A DNA stretch of 64,000 nt from Pocillopora verrucosa (Eukaryota > Cnidaria > Anthozoa > Scleractinia > Pocilloporidae): contig NC_089319.1 in the NCBI RefSeq assembly GCF_036669915.1, forward strand, positions 15,186,770 through 15,250,769, given 5' to 3'. The translations under genes were made by a program, and so were the position numbers. Positions 33,458-45,800 of this stretch are shown here, piece by piece. The notes below the pieces were generated by a model. That model did no database searches. It saw only the letters and a list, made by a program, of their open reading frames with translations, and had not been told where the DNA came from. Positions within the stretch are counted from its first letter, which is position 1, and the number at the start of each line of letters is the position of its first letter.

Positions 33458-34384
33458 CTACTTTTGCTCTAAGATGTCGTCAAACAAGCTTTTAACTTCA
33501 CTTTTTTTCACGTCTGCTTGTTTGGATTTATTCTTAATCAAAAGCAAAGCAAGTTCGACATCGTCGACCCACGCATCGCAAATGCTGCTGTTAAACTTGT
33601 TTTCCACATCTTTCATTTTGTGATCAACTAATTCTTCTACGGTGCATGCTGAGTTATACTTTAAATCAGTGTTATGATCAGAAAGAGAGAATGACGAAGA
33701 AGAACTTGTCGTTATTGAATCCTCGGAACTAACTGAATTCCGCCGCGATTGTTTGTCTGTATTCCAGCGTTCTTTTTTACTCTCCAGCTGCAGAGTCTTG
33801 AGATAATTTGCCACCTTATTTTGCCTCTCTTTAAAATTTCGCTCTAGCTCCTCTTCCCAGGTCTCTTGCTCAAGTTCAACTTGCGGCAGTTGGTCAGAAG
33901 ATTCCTGAATATTAGTTTCGTTGAGTGAATCATTATCTTTACTTGTCTCAGTTTGTTTAGGAGAATCGTAAGTCTTTTTCTTCAACCACGGAGACGGTTC
34001 AGGAGTTCTCTGTGGGAATCGAGACCACTTTCTCGGCGAACTTTGAACATGACATGTAGCTTTTGTGGTTAGCGCTAATTCTTCTTTCGATATTTTTTTT
34101 CCTGCTGTTGTTAAGGGTTTCGCTACCGACGTATTTTGTTTGCTTCTGTTGACTGGCACAACTTCCTTTACTCCGGGTTCGTTGGTTTCAACAGAGTTCA
34201 CAGAAGGTTCTCCTCTATTGACATCACTGGTTTGCTGCTTTGCATTTTCAGAGGCGTTGTTATCAAAGTTCTTCCAATCTGAAAAATCGTCATTAACCAA
34301 ATCGTTTAAGAAAGCTTCCGTGTCATCTCCATACACCTGATCCAGTAACCCGGATGATTTTTTTCGCTTATTCACAGCTGACAT
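33458..34384 (-). CDS. Unrecognised intronless gene, 308 aa, Ser-rich with a charged helix
   Basis: A single open frame of 308 codons, far above chance length at this AT content. No known family was identified. The N-terminus is basic then acidic (NKRKKSSGLL, then DDTEAFLNDLVNDDFSDW). Residues 116-141 carry several SP/TP sites (SSPRKW, RTPEPSPW, YDSP) that look like proline-directed kinase targets. Residues 168-215 form a highly charged predicted helix (WEEELERNFKERQNKVANYL). Residues 213-236 are Ser-rich, with RRNSVSSEDS as a possible basophilic kinase site. The C-terminal 60 residues look helical (VDDVELALLLIKNK ... SLFDDILEQK). There is no signal peptide or membrane segment, so it is probably a soluble, largely disordered regulatory or scaffold protein. 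It shares strand and intronless structure with the next gene. Confidence 0.7.
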   Translation of the reverse strand: MSAVNKRKKSSGLLDQVYGDDTEAFLNDLVNDDFSDWKNFDNNASENAKQQTSDVNRGEPSVNSVETNEPGVKEVVPVNRSKQNTSVAKPLTTAGKKISKEELALTTKATCHVQSSPRKWSRFPQRTPEPSPWLKKKTYDSPKQTETSKDNDSLNETNIQESSDQLPQVELEQETWEEELERNFKERQNKVANYLKTLQLESKKERWNTDKQSRRNSVSSEDSITTSSSSSFSLSDHNTDLKYNSACTVEELVDHKMKDVENKFNSSICDAWVDDVELALLLIKNKSKQADVKKSEVKSLFDDILEQK

Positions 34385-36359
34385 GATCTACCGGGTTTCT
34401 TCGGAAACTTGACTGAAATCCTTTGTTGTCAGAATCGCGAGACGGAAACTTAGTCCAGTTTACCAGTAACTTCTGTGACAGATAATTGCCAAGTTCAAAC
34501 TCGAGGTCTAAAGGTATGGTTGTAAGAATGTAGCGAATGATCAAAGATATTCAATCTGACGTATTACTGATCGAGATAAATGTTTACAAACTTCAAGTCT
34601 AGAACAACTTTCTTTGCGTCGAGCGCTGAGAAAGTGTTTGCCAATTATTTTTTTTCTTTTTGGACTTATCTCGGTCTTTTCTCGTTTAACTTAGTCAGAG
34701 AAAAAGTTATTTAAAGAGAAAAGAGGACTTATGAATAATAAACAAAGCTAAGAATGCAATAAATAAATTATGACTTAGCAGTTTTTTGCTTCAAACTAAT
34801 CATGTTATATCGTGACAACTACACACTATCGAAGCCAGGGAAACTGAACTCATGCCGCATGCAAAATTCCGAGCGAGGCCAAAACTTCTTGAAACCTGGA
34901 TACGATACTGACTCATACAGCTCACGGACGAGGCTTATCCGTATTGCTTTCGCCTCAATTACAGTATCTTGAAGTATTGTTACTCCTTCATGGGTGGTAT
35001 AAGCCACTCAATGCAGTTGCCCACACAGTATGTAGTCGAGTATCCTCGATAGTTCGCCGGAATCTATTTTCTGTCCAGGGTGGAGAGTGGGAATATCAGG
35101 GCAAGTTGCCTGTAGAAGACGTAACTCGGCCAGAGCTCGCCGACTCCAACCTTTTAATCCGGTTTCCACAGCGCGAATCTTTTAGACTCCAACTTCCTGA
35201 TGTTGTATTCTGTGATTTTTTTTCACTTTTCTTTCAAAAGCAAAGACGAGAATTCATTTGCTGACATCAGATCTGTTTCAATAGAGAAAAACTAAAAACA
35301 AACAAATGATTCGCACGATTTATTGCAATTGTTAAAATGTAAATACTGCTAATAATAGGAATCTAAATTTTGAAAAAATTTGGAGAATCACACAGCATTG
35401 TTGCACCCTTCTTACGCTTGGTATCATTAGACTTTTTGTTTTTCATTGTTTGTTTCGTTTTCCTTTTCTTGTTTAATTTGCGCAGGAAAAATTAAAATCT
35501 CTCAACTAAACTACAGAGGGAGATTTGAAAACACCCCAAAAGATTTGGTCAAAGGCAATTCCTAGCTCGATTCGAAATTGCAAGTCAGACGGTATTTACA
35601 GTCGTTTTGAAATAGAAACCACTCGTTTTTACTCTTTACTGGTTTGACAATCAGTTTTGCGCAATCGCCTACTCAGAGCAATAATGATAGCGAGCGCGTT
35701 TTTATAAAATGCGTGGTAGAATTATGGTCAACTTTATTTTGCTTCACCTCAAACACATTTGCTGCTGCTAACCCCAGCCACTAAACTCTGTTCCCTATTT
35801 CTGAGAAATGAAAGAGCGGAAAACCTACAGAGAAGGCCGGACTACATTTGCTTACAGCTCATTTCTTAAGGCGCTTTTCGATTTAGTGTCTTTATCCAAA
35901 ATCAAAGTAATTACAACCACCATTTGAACACAGGGGAACACACCACAAGGAGCCAATAAGAACAAAATAAGCCAACAGCGTAAAGCGTTAGAAAACGTGA
36001 GTAAAACCAAGTCATAATTGACTTATGTTTTGCATCTGCTGATTGATTGCGTGAGGATGGCGTAAGTTTTGTCGAACAATATTACAGAGCAAAGTAAAGC
36101 AAAACTAAAGCAATCTCGTATTACTTTCGACAATCGTTTTAACATTACTTTATCAAAGTTTTTTAGTGCACTATTACTCCTTCTTAGAACTATTATCAGG
36201 GTTTGCAACTGCTGTGGCGTGCATGCTTCATGTGGATGGCTTTTAAGGCATGCTTCCAAATTAATTATGATAACATCTTATAGTGATGAAGCAACTGATT
36301 GAGTCATGGAGTTAGCCACTGTTCTGAAATATCTTTTTATTGTTTCCTTGAAAAGTCTT
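34385..36359. other. Interval between the two intronless minus-strand genes
   Basis: About 2 kb. The part near 34810-35230 is richer in GC and has open frames on both strands (34819-35007 minus, 34944-35264 plus). Neither matches a family, and the minus frame is interrupted by a stop near 35007. The rest shows no gene or recognised repeat. Confidence 0.4.
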
Positions 36360-38105
36360 TTATGACATGTAAAATTGTTTTCCTAGTCGTTGCTTGGCTT
36401 TGTTACCCTTTCTATTTGTTTTGACACCCATCCTAAAAGATATTTCTCTGTTGCATCGCTCACACCTAACGCATTCATTTTCCAGATTAAAGAATAGACA
36501 TCCTTCATTTCCATGAGCACAGTGATGGCGAACTACACAACAACTAGAATCTGACTCTGTGGTTGAATTGTTGTCTAACATCACTTGTTCGTCATAATGA
36601 TTTTCGTGTGTTCCTTGGTCTCTAGCTGTGGCCAGTGCCTGTTTGATGGTTCTGTACCTTTCGACTAGTTCCAACACTTCTTTTTGAAGGTTCTTGTGGA
36701 CATCAAGTAATGTCATCCCCTCCCCGTTTACTTGACAGTCATCCCACGTCATGTTTGTCATAGTAGCAGAACATCTTTCCCTCGGTCGATCATCGAACAG
36801 CGCCTTTGTGTCTTGCAACTCCCTTCTTACTGTTGTAATGACACGGAGACAGATCATCGTAACATGCTCTTCATAGACAACAAGACGTTCTTGTTTGAGG
36901 CTTAAATTTAAGCATCGCTGATCAGCTATAAGCTTCGCATTTTGAAGTCGTTCTAGACGAGAATTCAGTAGAAATGTCTGGTGTCGAGTGCTTTGTTCCT
37001 GCTCTTCTAATTTCATTTGAAGCAGACCGTATTCCTGACTCAAACTCTCTATCTCTGTTTGCTGTTTCCTTAGGAAACTTTTCATTTCATTGTTTTCACG
37101 GAATAACCCGTTTACTTGAGACTGAAGAGCACAGTTTTCTCTCGTTATCGCCTCTTTTTCTTCTTGTAAGTTTCTAACTTTTTCCAGCCATTTTGATTCC
37201 CTAGGTTCCGAAGCCTCGACATCAACTGAAGCCGACTTGAAAAAACTGTCTATCAAATGTGGAAGTTTCCTTTTAGATGTTTTCCGTTGCGAATCACCTG
37301 CATCTGTATTGTCTTTGCTCTTATGAGTGTAGTGTCTGTGTGCATTTTCGCCATCTGATGACTGTTCCTGATGGACGGCACCAACCAGAGCTGTCCATTT
37401 TGTTTCTTTTTCCGTGAATTTCACTTCATGTTTTTCGCTTTTGAGAGCTTCCTTCTCATTTGTATTTTTCTCATTATTTTCTCTGTAAGCACTCTCAGAT
37501 GTAATAACGTCGTTACATTGGCTACTTTTATCATATTTAGGTGTTCCATTTGTTTTTTTGTCTTTAAATAGTGATGTACTCTGTACTCCTCTTTTCCATA
37601 TTCTCAGCGAGAAGGATTTAAAAGAGTTTTCTGTCCTCTCCTCCTCCTCCGTCAAGTCAACAGGAATAGATTTTCTCTCAGATTTCTGGCTTGTTTCATC
37701 AACTGTTACCGCTGTAAAGTTTCCAACCGCAGCCATCAACAGGACGATGAAATCGAGCAAGTGTGTACAGATTTTTCCACCTTGACAGCGAGCATCTTTT
37801 TCCCGGCTTAGCATTTCCCGGCAATCATGCCGAGTAGAGTAATTACAAATTTCTTGTGCTTTAGAGGTTTCTACTCTGGTGCCATTTTGCGACAAGCTGT
37901 TATTACTAAATCGAACTGAGATCTTGGATATCAAATCACACAGTACGTTTTCACCTCCTGGGAAAAAACTCTTGGCAAACTTGGCTGCGTCTTCAGAAGC
38001 GTCTTCTGGAGAAGCGAGAAACGAACGTAAAACATCGGACACTCTAACAATATCTGTACACTTAAGTTCGTTGTTGTCATTCATAGCAAAGGAGTACGTC
38101 TCCAT
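36360..38105 (-). CDS. Unrecognised intronless coiled-coil protein, 581 aa, with Cys-rich C-terminus
   Basis: A single uninterrupted frame of 581 codons; no named family was recognised. Residues 1-130 are mixed and contain a hydrophobic stretch (HLLDFIVLLMAAVGNFTAV, 115-133) that looks like a buried helix rather than a clear membrane span. Residues 150-300 are polar and probably disordered. The segment KRKLPHLIDSFF (278-289) ends in an I-x-x-F-F core resembling the IDSFF of the XPG PCNA-binding box, but it lacks the leading Gln. Residues 302-410 form a strong coiled coil (heptads from EKVRNLQEEKEAITREN on). Residues 522-551 hold Cys and His in zinc-knuckle-like spacing (C522, C523, H527, H528, C529, H531, C536, C545-x2-C548-x2-C551). 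The C-terminus is very basic (KTNRKGNKAKQR), which may be a nuclear localisation signal. Function unknown; a nuclear, chromatin- or replication-linked role is only a guess. Confidence 0.75.
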   Translation of the reverse strand: METYSFAMNDNNELKCTDIVRVSDVLRSFLASPEDASEDAAKFAKSFFPGGENVLCDLISKISVRFSNNSLSQNGTRVETSKAQEICNYSTRHDCREMLSREKDARCQGGKICTHLLDFIVLLMAAVGNFTAVTVDETSQKSERKSIPVDLTEEEERTENSFKSFSLRIWKRGVQSTSLFKDKKTNGTPKYDKSSQCNDVITSESAYRENNEKNTNEKEALKSEKHEVKFTEKETKWTALVGAVHQEQSSDGENAHRHYTHKSKDNTDAGDSQRKTSKRKLPHLIDSFFKSASVDVEASEPRESKWLEKVRNLQEEKEAITRENCALQSQVNGLFRENNEMKSFLRKQQTEIESLSQEYGLLQMKLEEQEQSTRHQTFLLNSRLERLQNAKLIADQRCLNLSLKQERLVVYEEHVTMICLRVITTVRRELQDTKALFDDRPRERCSATMTNMTWDDCQVNGEGMTLLDVHKNLQKEVLELVERYRTIKQALATARDQGTHENHYDEQVMLDNNSTTESDSSCCVVRHHCAHGNEGCLFFNLENECVRCERCNREISFRMGVKTNRKGNKAKQRLGKQFYMS

Positions 38106-39863
38106 GCCAAAAAATTATGTCCCCCACTTGTTATCCTCGGTTGGTCGATTTTAAGCTTTCTTGATCTGATTCAGTTTGCACCCTAACTTCCGCGATATTT
38201 CCACACAGGCTTGACGAAAACTTTTACCTCCAACTCTCGGATCACGATAAACCAAACATTGCTTCAAAATGTCTCTTGAAAGCATAATATTATGGTCGCC
38301 ATTAACATAACAGAAACACGCCGTTCAGAGGTCCTCTCCGTTAAATTATTTACAGTTGCCCGACGCTTCAAACAGAGAGCAACAACGATGTGTATTTTGG
38401 ACTCGTCAGTCTGCGGCTTCAAACTAATTCTAAAACACAATGCAAAAACAATACGATACGTGAGCAAAGCAGGTTGTCACACGCAAATACTTTATAAACT
38501 TGTCAAGTTGCCAAAGAAACGAAGAACTGAATATGTCAGACTCTACTTGAATGGAGCAGAAACATAAGTTTTTATAGGCCACTGATGCACTAAACAGCAA
38601 CAAAACCGGGCGAAACGAAATTTGAATTGTCAGCATAGCATTTCGATTAGACCGATGCCTCTGTAACAGGTGAACTCTAATTGATTTGTTTTTTTTTTCT
38701 TTTTAAAAATGGTAACGTATCGGGATTTACTTTAATTTTTCCCAGCTAATTTCAAATCGAAATAATAAAAAAAACCCTGTGTCGTACTTTGTGCTGTATG
38801 ACTTTTCCCAACTGTCAATTAGTTTTACGTGAGTCTAAACTAGCCAGAGCATTAAATTGCTTCGCTCGTTAAAGAATAATACAAATGGTGCTTAAGTAAA
38901 CACTACAAGTTTTACAGTTTGAATGAATCAAGTCACTAATGAATTTTGTTCATTATTCTCAGAGGAGTTTAGTGAGGACTATTTTTATTACACGTGTTTT
39001 GTGATTTATGGGAAAAAAATGATGTGAAATCAAGTCTAAGTTTAAGGTGAGTCGTGATGAACTGCAGCTGTGAATCTGAAAAATAATAAAATAAACACTT
39101 GTGCTGCGTGACCTTCGTGATGAGAACTCTCCGTCAGGTCTCTCCTCGGTAAAAGACTTCACTGAGACCGGCTCAAAACACTGAGGTAGTATCATTTATA
39201 TCGCGAAGACGTACTACTCAAGCTAGATATCTCTTTTGCAACAATGGTTTTTGGTGGGGAAAAATCGGATCAGTGTGCCAGAAAATCGCATTGAAAGTGT
39301 TATCCAGAATTTTTGTCCACCGTTTGATTAAAATTAGGTGGATGCATTGGATTGGTGACGTTACCATTCGCCTTGCTACTCAGTACTGTCTCTAAACTAA
39401 AAACCGATTTTATCTCGAGAGTTTTAAAAACCAGACATTATGTATATGAATTGTCAGAGGGGGAAGGTAAATTTTAATTTTTTCATTCCCTTTCTTCGAT
39501 AGAATAGAATGCTCGGTTCTATCTAATTACGAGTTGGAAGTACTCCTTTCTTAATTGATAAACTAGTACGACACTGTAACACACTTTTAACTTTTCATAT
39601 TCAAGTCTTGAATCAATGGGGAATTTTTAATACGTGTTTTCTTGCACCTGAGGCAGCTTGTTTTTCCTGTCTATTTTTGAGCCTTAATTATAGCTCCTTG
39701 TGATATTTTCTTCTGCTCTGATTGGCTATTGTGAGTACTTTTGTTTTTCCCGTGCCTCGTGTCATCAGAGATCTGGGATCTGGGACCTGGGATGACCCTG
39801 GAAACGAGACTATAAACAAATCTTAACGACAGAAATGAGGTCTGAGTAAGGCGTAGCGGAGAG
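38106..39863. other. Promoter/intergenic region between the 581-aa gene and CBY1
   Basis: About 1.75 kb between divergent genes. No conserved exon or RNA gene was seen; the open frames here are short and featureless. Confidence 0.45.
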
Positions 39864-41139
39864 ATGCCTTTCTTCAAAAGAAGCAACAAACCCCCTAAAA
39901 GAAGACTTGATGCAGGGAATACAAGTTTAAGCAAGTCTAATTTAAGTCTCGCTGGAACTGGCGAGCTTGGTGAATCAGGCAATAATGCTCTCGTAAAATT
40001 AAAACTGGGACGGCACGAGTTGAGTTTTCAAGATGGCGACTGGATTGCGGGTAAGTTATGAAAAGAGTCGTTCCCTGTAGAGTTTTGTGAAGAGATTACA
40101 TCGAGAAGAAACTTCCATCTACTTTTTAAAGCTTTATTCCCGTATTGGATCAGCCTTTAACTGGTTCAGCCTAGTGGTTTGCGATGGTCCGCAATTCAAA
40201 TTGTAATGGTCGAATTATTTGGTTTGAATTTTCAAACTTTAATTATAAGTGGATAAATATAATTTCTACCGCGGTCCCAATATACTTGTATTTGAAATCA
40301 CCTTAGTGTAGAAATGAAATTCCTTGCATTTCCGCATTTTCTTGAATCAGATTCTTTTTTTCGCCCCAGGGAATGTCGAGGTTATTCATCTATTGATCAT
40401 CATTGTCATCATTAATCTCATTACAATTTGAACGCCAGCTTTTCTTCACCTAACTCAACTTTGAGTCGTAAATTTTTCTACCCTATATACTACTTCACTG
40501 TTTTTAGAGCCAGGATCACAAAGTAGTTCTAAAGATGGAGCAGAAGTTAGCAGGTTACAGAGAGAGAATTCACAGCTTAAGGAGGAGAACAATTACCTAA
40601 AGTACAAGATTGAAGTCCTGTTAGACATGGTGAGTTAAGGACTGCTGCATGCGTGTGTGACTTTCTTATTGCTTGAACCAGACTGTGTACAATTTTCAAT
40701 TAAATTCCAATTTTTTCTGATCAACAGACCTCTTTAGTTTATATGGTTTGGTTTTTTGATGAAAATCCTGAGGAAGTCCCCCCCCCCCCCTTTGTCTTTT
40801 GTAAATTATGTGTACATATGCTTGTGAATAAGAAGAAATTTGAAAGAAACAGTTCTCTAGAGTACTGAAATGACTTATCATGGGAAACAAAACATACAAA
40901 CTGTGGAAACTTTAATTTTTTCAGTGGTCATGCAGGTAGTTCTTAAACAAAAGTACATTTAATGATTGGCTTTATCTTTGACTTTTTTGATTTTCTGAAC
41001 TCACTCCCTCTTAGTGACACCCACCATGTTTCCTTTATTTCATTTGCAGATGGCTGCCAGCAATGCTGACTTGAATGTAATGGAGAAAGAACTTGACACT
41101 TTGCAAAGTCAGAAACAAGGCCGCAGAGTAGCAAAGTAG
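39864..41139 (+). CDS. CBY1: Protein chibby homolog 1
   Basis: Small coiled-coil protein of the ciliary base (distal appendages/transition zone) that in vertebrates also binds beta-catenin and restrains Wnt signalling. Three exons, 39864-40050, 40508-40629 and 41050-41139, give 132 aa; human CBY1 has 126. Shared features are the start MPFF followed by a basic KPPKRR patch and SxSLSxS serines (14-3-3 contact region in vertebrates). Next come LKLGRHELSFQDGDWIAG (human equivalent: F-x-N-G-x-W-I-A), and the C-terminal coiled coil VSRLQRENSQLKEENNYLKY then IEVLLDMMAASN and LMEKELDxL-type residues. The end RRVAK is basic, as in the human nuclear localisation signal. The poly(A) signal AATAAA is at 41284-41289. 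Confidence 0.95.
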
Positions 41140-41283
41140 CAATTTTAGATGCTGCTAACTTTTATTTATCAGAGTATTTTATTAGTAAATGAATTTACTA
41201 AATTCAGGTTTCCTACTTGTAATTGATAGCCACAGAGTAACAAAGTTTAGTCAGAGCTGTATGTATATACATTTGTATTTGAA

Positions 41284-41289
41284 AATAAA
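41284..41289 (+). terminator. Poly(A) signal of CBY1
   Basis: AATAAA 145 bp after the CBY1 stop codon. Confidence 0.65.
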
Positions 41290-41455
41290 GATCAATTGTA
41301 TTACAAGGTATATGGATTTCCAGTCCATTCACACCTCACAGAACAAAGTAGTAGTGGGACAGGCCATCATTAGCATCAAATTTCTTTGCAAAAGCAAAGT
41401 AGAGATATTGGCAGATTGAATTGGAAATGGCTAAATTGAATTGGTAAATCTATCC

Positions 41456-41654
41456 TTAAACCCTTTAACTCCCATTAATGACCAGAACAGAATTTCTCCT
41501 TACAATGTCAACTGCATAAGTGATGAGAATAAAGAAAAATATCAATTTGGGGTTAATTAGTTGACCCAAGACTAAATTCTCTAAACTAACATGAGAATTG
41601 TGTGGTTGACAGTATGGAGAATTACAAATTTGATCTGGGAGTTAAAGGGTTAAA
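41456..41654 (+). repeat. TTAACCCTTTAACTCCC-ended MITE, copy C
   Basis: A full-length copy of about 199 bp in the same orientation as copy A: ends AACCCTTTAACTCCCA and TGGGAGTTAAAGGGTTAA-like, interior AGTGATGAGAATAAAGAAAA and ATCAATTTGGGGTTAATTAG. It lies just downstream of the CBY1 poly(A) signal. Confidence 0.8.
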
Positions 41655-42874
41655 CGCACTAAAAAGATGTTTTAAGATTATTGTTTTCTAACATGTCTAT
41701 TCTGGTTGAATAGTTTCAAGAAATATCTTCTTTTGGCTGTCCTTCTGGTTTTTTTTTTTATCTCTGTCTACTTCTATTTTAAAGTGTGATGCATGATTTT
41801 GAACTGACACAATGAAAAGAAAATGGTGTCTCCAGGATTAATCCTGAGGATTTTATATAAATATTATTTCAGTTGATTAGCTTGCCTGTACCTGCCCCAT
41901 TATGCAGTGAAAACCTTTGAAATCAAAGTTAGACTACTGTCAGTAATAGCTTACTTTACAGAGAGGTTAGAGCACATGATATACTCAAGAATACCTAAAT
42001 TGCCATTCTCTTGAAAAGGTAACACCCGGTAGGAGTGACTACCTGTTGTTAATGCTTAGAATTAGGCTACATACAGTCATTAACTTATTAATGTTAGTCA
42101 TTAATGCACTGGCAGAGGCTTTTCCTATTAAGTTCTTGATATCGTTCTAATCATTTCAACTGCTATGTTGAAAAGAATTAACAAACAATTGAACACAATA
42201 CATTATTATGGTCCTTGTTAAAAGTTATAACAGCATAATTACTTCTTTTTCAAAATATCACAATTGTTTAATGATTTTGAAATAACCTTTTTTACCAAAC
42301 TCATCATAAATTTTTCTGTATAAAATTAATAAAAAATTTTATTTTGCAAAATTTGGCCTGTGAAGGTCCACAAAAACCTCAAGGTAGGACTTGCCTTATT
42401 TATCAAAGTAAGAAAGAAAGGGTGGAAGAGCGGAAAACTTTGAGTAGTGGTGACTGTTTTTGTTTTGCTACTGTCACTTACAATCATTTAAAGTGATACT
42501 GCTGTTTTGTGTAAACAATAACAAATCAGTCTTTCTCTGGTCTCTTAAGTGACATTTACCAATTCAATTGAAAGACAAAACAGTACCAAAACTTCAAAGT
42601 TTCAGACAAGATGCAGATTTGTAGAGTGGTGGTTAAGAAAAAAAAAAAAAATACCATGTACGGTTCGACCTCGATTATCAGTACTTTGCATTTATCTGGA
42701 CTTGTTTCTCTGGTCCCAGGTGGTAGTTTGAAACAAACTGATTTACAGCAATTTAGGTTGATGTAAAACATTGTTGGATAGCCTAAATAACTCTTTGCGC
42801 AATAAAGATTTAACAATGTGCGTCAATCCTTGCATAACATTGTTTACTGGTATATGATACAAATTTACTTCTAA
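41655..42874. other. Interval between the convergent CBY1 and TARBP2-like genes
   Basis: About 1.2 kb, AT-rich, with no recognised exon. It probably includes the 3' UTR of the minus-strand dsRNA-binding protein gene (minus-strand AATAAA at about 42338). Confidence 0.45.
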
Positions 42875-45800
42875 CTAGTGACTGAAAACTGTGCTTAAAT
42901 AGTACAAGGCGTTTTTTGCAGCTTTCTCATGTGCTGCTTGTTTTTTGTGGCCCATTCCACCACATACTGTTGGTGGTTTTGTATCAAGCCTCACGAAACA
43001 CATATAATTGCCATCATATCCTTTTTCTGGCAAGTCATGATAAGTTACAGTAAAGCCTGATGTTTTTCCTTCGTCTTCAAGAGCTGAGCAAAACTCGTGA
43101 CTAACACTGGTCTCTGCATCAACAACAGAAGGTGGAGTACTGCAATGATGGGACACTGTGTTCAAACAAGGTTCCTCAGTTTCCATTTTATCATATAAAT
43201 CGCTTGAAAGAAATGGAACTGGTGAGTTAGACTGGCTACTTCTTGAGGGACTTGACCCTGATAGAGGGCTTAGTCTAGAGTGCTTGTCAGGAGACTTCCT
43301 TAATGGGCTCGATGATCCATTTTTGTGTGCACCTACTGGAGATGAACCCTAGGGAAAAATAATTACAATTACTATTTTGATTCACTTTCATTTAAAATAA
43401 GATCAACAATAGCTTTGGCTTTAATACTAAAAATAACTAGGTGTTTTCAACTGAAACTAAATAAAAGAAAAAAAAAAAAGAAAGTGGTTTCTAAAGATGA
43501 TCTTTGCATGTTTCAGTAGTGCTTTGTAGTGCAGCAATACATACATTAAATATTGCTTTCAGTTTTGTGGATTATATTGGATGCACAGGACTCAATGTAT
43601 TGAAAAAAGTAACCTTTCAAATCCAGCACTTGAAAGGGAGAAACTATTTTGTATCTGCACTAAATTGTCAAAATTAATTTCTCTAAAACTCTTGTACAGA
43701 TGAGACACTTCCATAGGCTGTTGATTGAAGCCTCAAGCTGAACACTGTGAATTACAACCACCATTCCCATATAACAGTGACACAAGCACTAAACCTCACT
43801 CTATGTTCATATTACTTTGTATTAAAAAACCCAACTCCATGATCTGATTCATCCAAACAACAAACTGTCTAAGAATCGATCTTTTTGCATTGAATAGCTT
43901 GTTATACCTTGGTTACATTTTTCTTCTTTTGTTATTTTTTGTCATTTATGTACCAATACAAATACTCTGTTTTCCATTTTAATTCACAGGATTTTATCTA
44001 CCTTAGGTGCCTCACTGATCATGCTCAACATTTTCTCTGCAGCAAGTTTCTTGGCTGCTTTTTTGCTGCTTCCATGCCCTTGAGAAATCCAATCTTCAAC
44101 CTGAAAACAATCAAAGATTAATCTATTTGAGATGTGCACTAGGCACCCCTGAAAAGATTGCATTTTTGTATGCACAGCATTGGTTTTGCAACAATAAATG
44201 GATACACAGGGCTATTAAATAAAAAACAAATGTTAAATTCTTATCATTTTTCTTAGCCTATGTGGGTGGCTGGTAGAGGTTAGGGGAAACCAAGGTGGAA
44301 GAATTATTTCAATGACCTCACTTTGGTATAACACCTTCTGACACAGAGCAAAGGTTAATTTTCACTTTTTACATGAAAAACTCACTATTGCATTGAATTC
44401 ATAATGATAACCCAGTACAAGCTATGGTCAAAATCTTCACCTGGATTTAAAGCCCTCTCAGATTATTAAAGCTTGGTAGACTTTTAATTCTAATCTATTA
44501 AATAGCTGCACCAAATGGCTGAAAATTGATGGTTTCAAAATCTACATTTTTTTTCAATTCCTAAAAAATAACCAATCAATAAATTATTGAAAATAATAAT
44601 ATCAGGACCTTGCATTCAAAAGTGAAGGTCTTCATGTGTGCTTCTCCCTCTTCCTGTGTCACATTGTAGACTGGTGGAGTCCAGTTCTTCTTCATACACA
44701 TTTCTTGCAAGCTACCGATAGGATTTAAGTCTGTACTTGGCAAGTATAGGCTCCTTCTAGCTGGACTTAATGAAGATGTTGGAGTGGTACTTCTAAATGG
44801 TGTATGGCTTGGAGATCCCTGAAAATAATCAGTAAACAATTGAAAGAAGATGAGGAATGAATGATTACCAATTCATAACTGGTTGGTCATTTTGACATAT
44901 GCTTGTAAAAGTAAATCTACCACCCTTCAGATTAAAAAGAAAAACTCAGCCCAAATAAAAAAAATCAAGACAATAAATAAGATAAGTACATTAGCAACAT
45001 TCAAAGGTGTGGCAATGATCACGCAAGAGACCAACATTTACTACATTTGTAACAATTCATGGGCCAGTCAAAGGCGTATTCTTCTCCTCTATTTTACAGG
45101 TCAAATTGGTTCAATCATGCTGCCTTCAGTTCAAAACTGACAAAGAAAACATAGTGAATTTCATTTCCCTACCAAAACTTAAGAAAAATGAGAGAGAGAT
45201 ATTTTTCCTAAGGAGAGGTATTGGGAAGTTAGAATGAGATGTCATAACAAATTAAAAAAATGAAATAACCTGTAAAAACTCACAAGACCCCTATTTGTAA
45301 TAACACTGAACAAAAGAAGAAGGTCTACAAAATACACAATTCATCTTTCATTCCCTGCAAAAACCATTTAACCAGAATTTTGGCTGTGCAAGTGAGAGTG
45401 ATCAGAGTTAAAGTGGCTTTTAAACTTATATTAAATTGTTCAAAAGATGACATTTGCTTCCTAATTTAAAGATTTGTATACTTACTATTGATTTTGTATT
45501 TCAAAAAGTTTGAAATGAAATGGATTTGGCGAGGAAATGTTATTTTCCTTCCCTTTTTAAAAAAGTGTGACATCAGCACTTTTATAAAATTTTCAAAACT
45601 AATTATTTTGAAATATTGTGTGGTTAACCAAGATTTTCCCTATGAATGTTGATAGCCCTTGATAAAATATAGTTTGGTTGCCTAATCATTGGCCGGACGA
45701 AATTAGATTCCCGACAGCAGGCACTGCCCTTTGACTACCATTTGTCTTTGTTTCTTTACTTTACATTGTTCCTGAAAAATGTTTGCCCCCAGCCAAAGAA

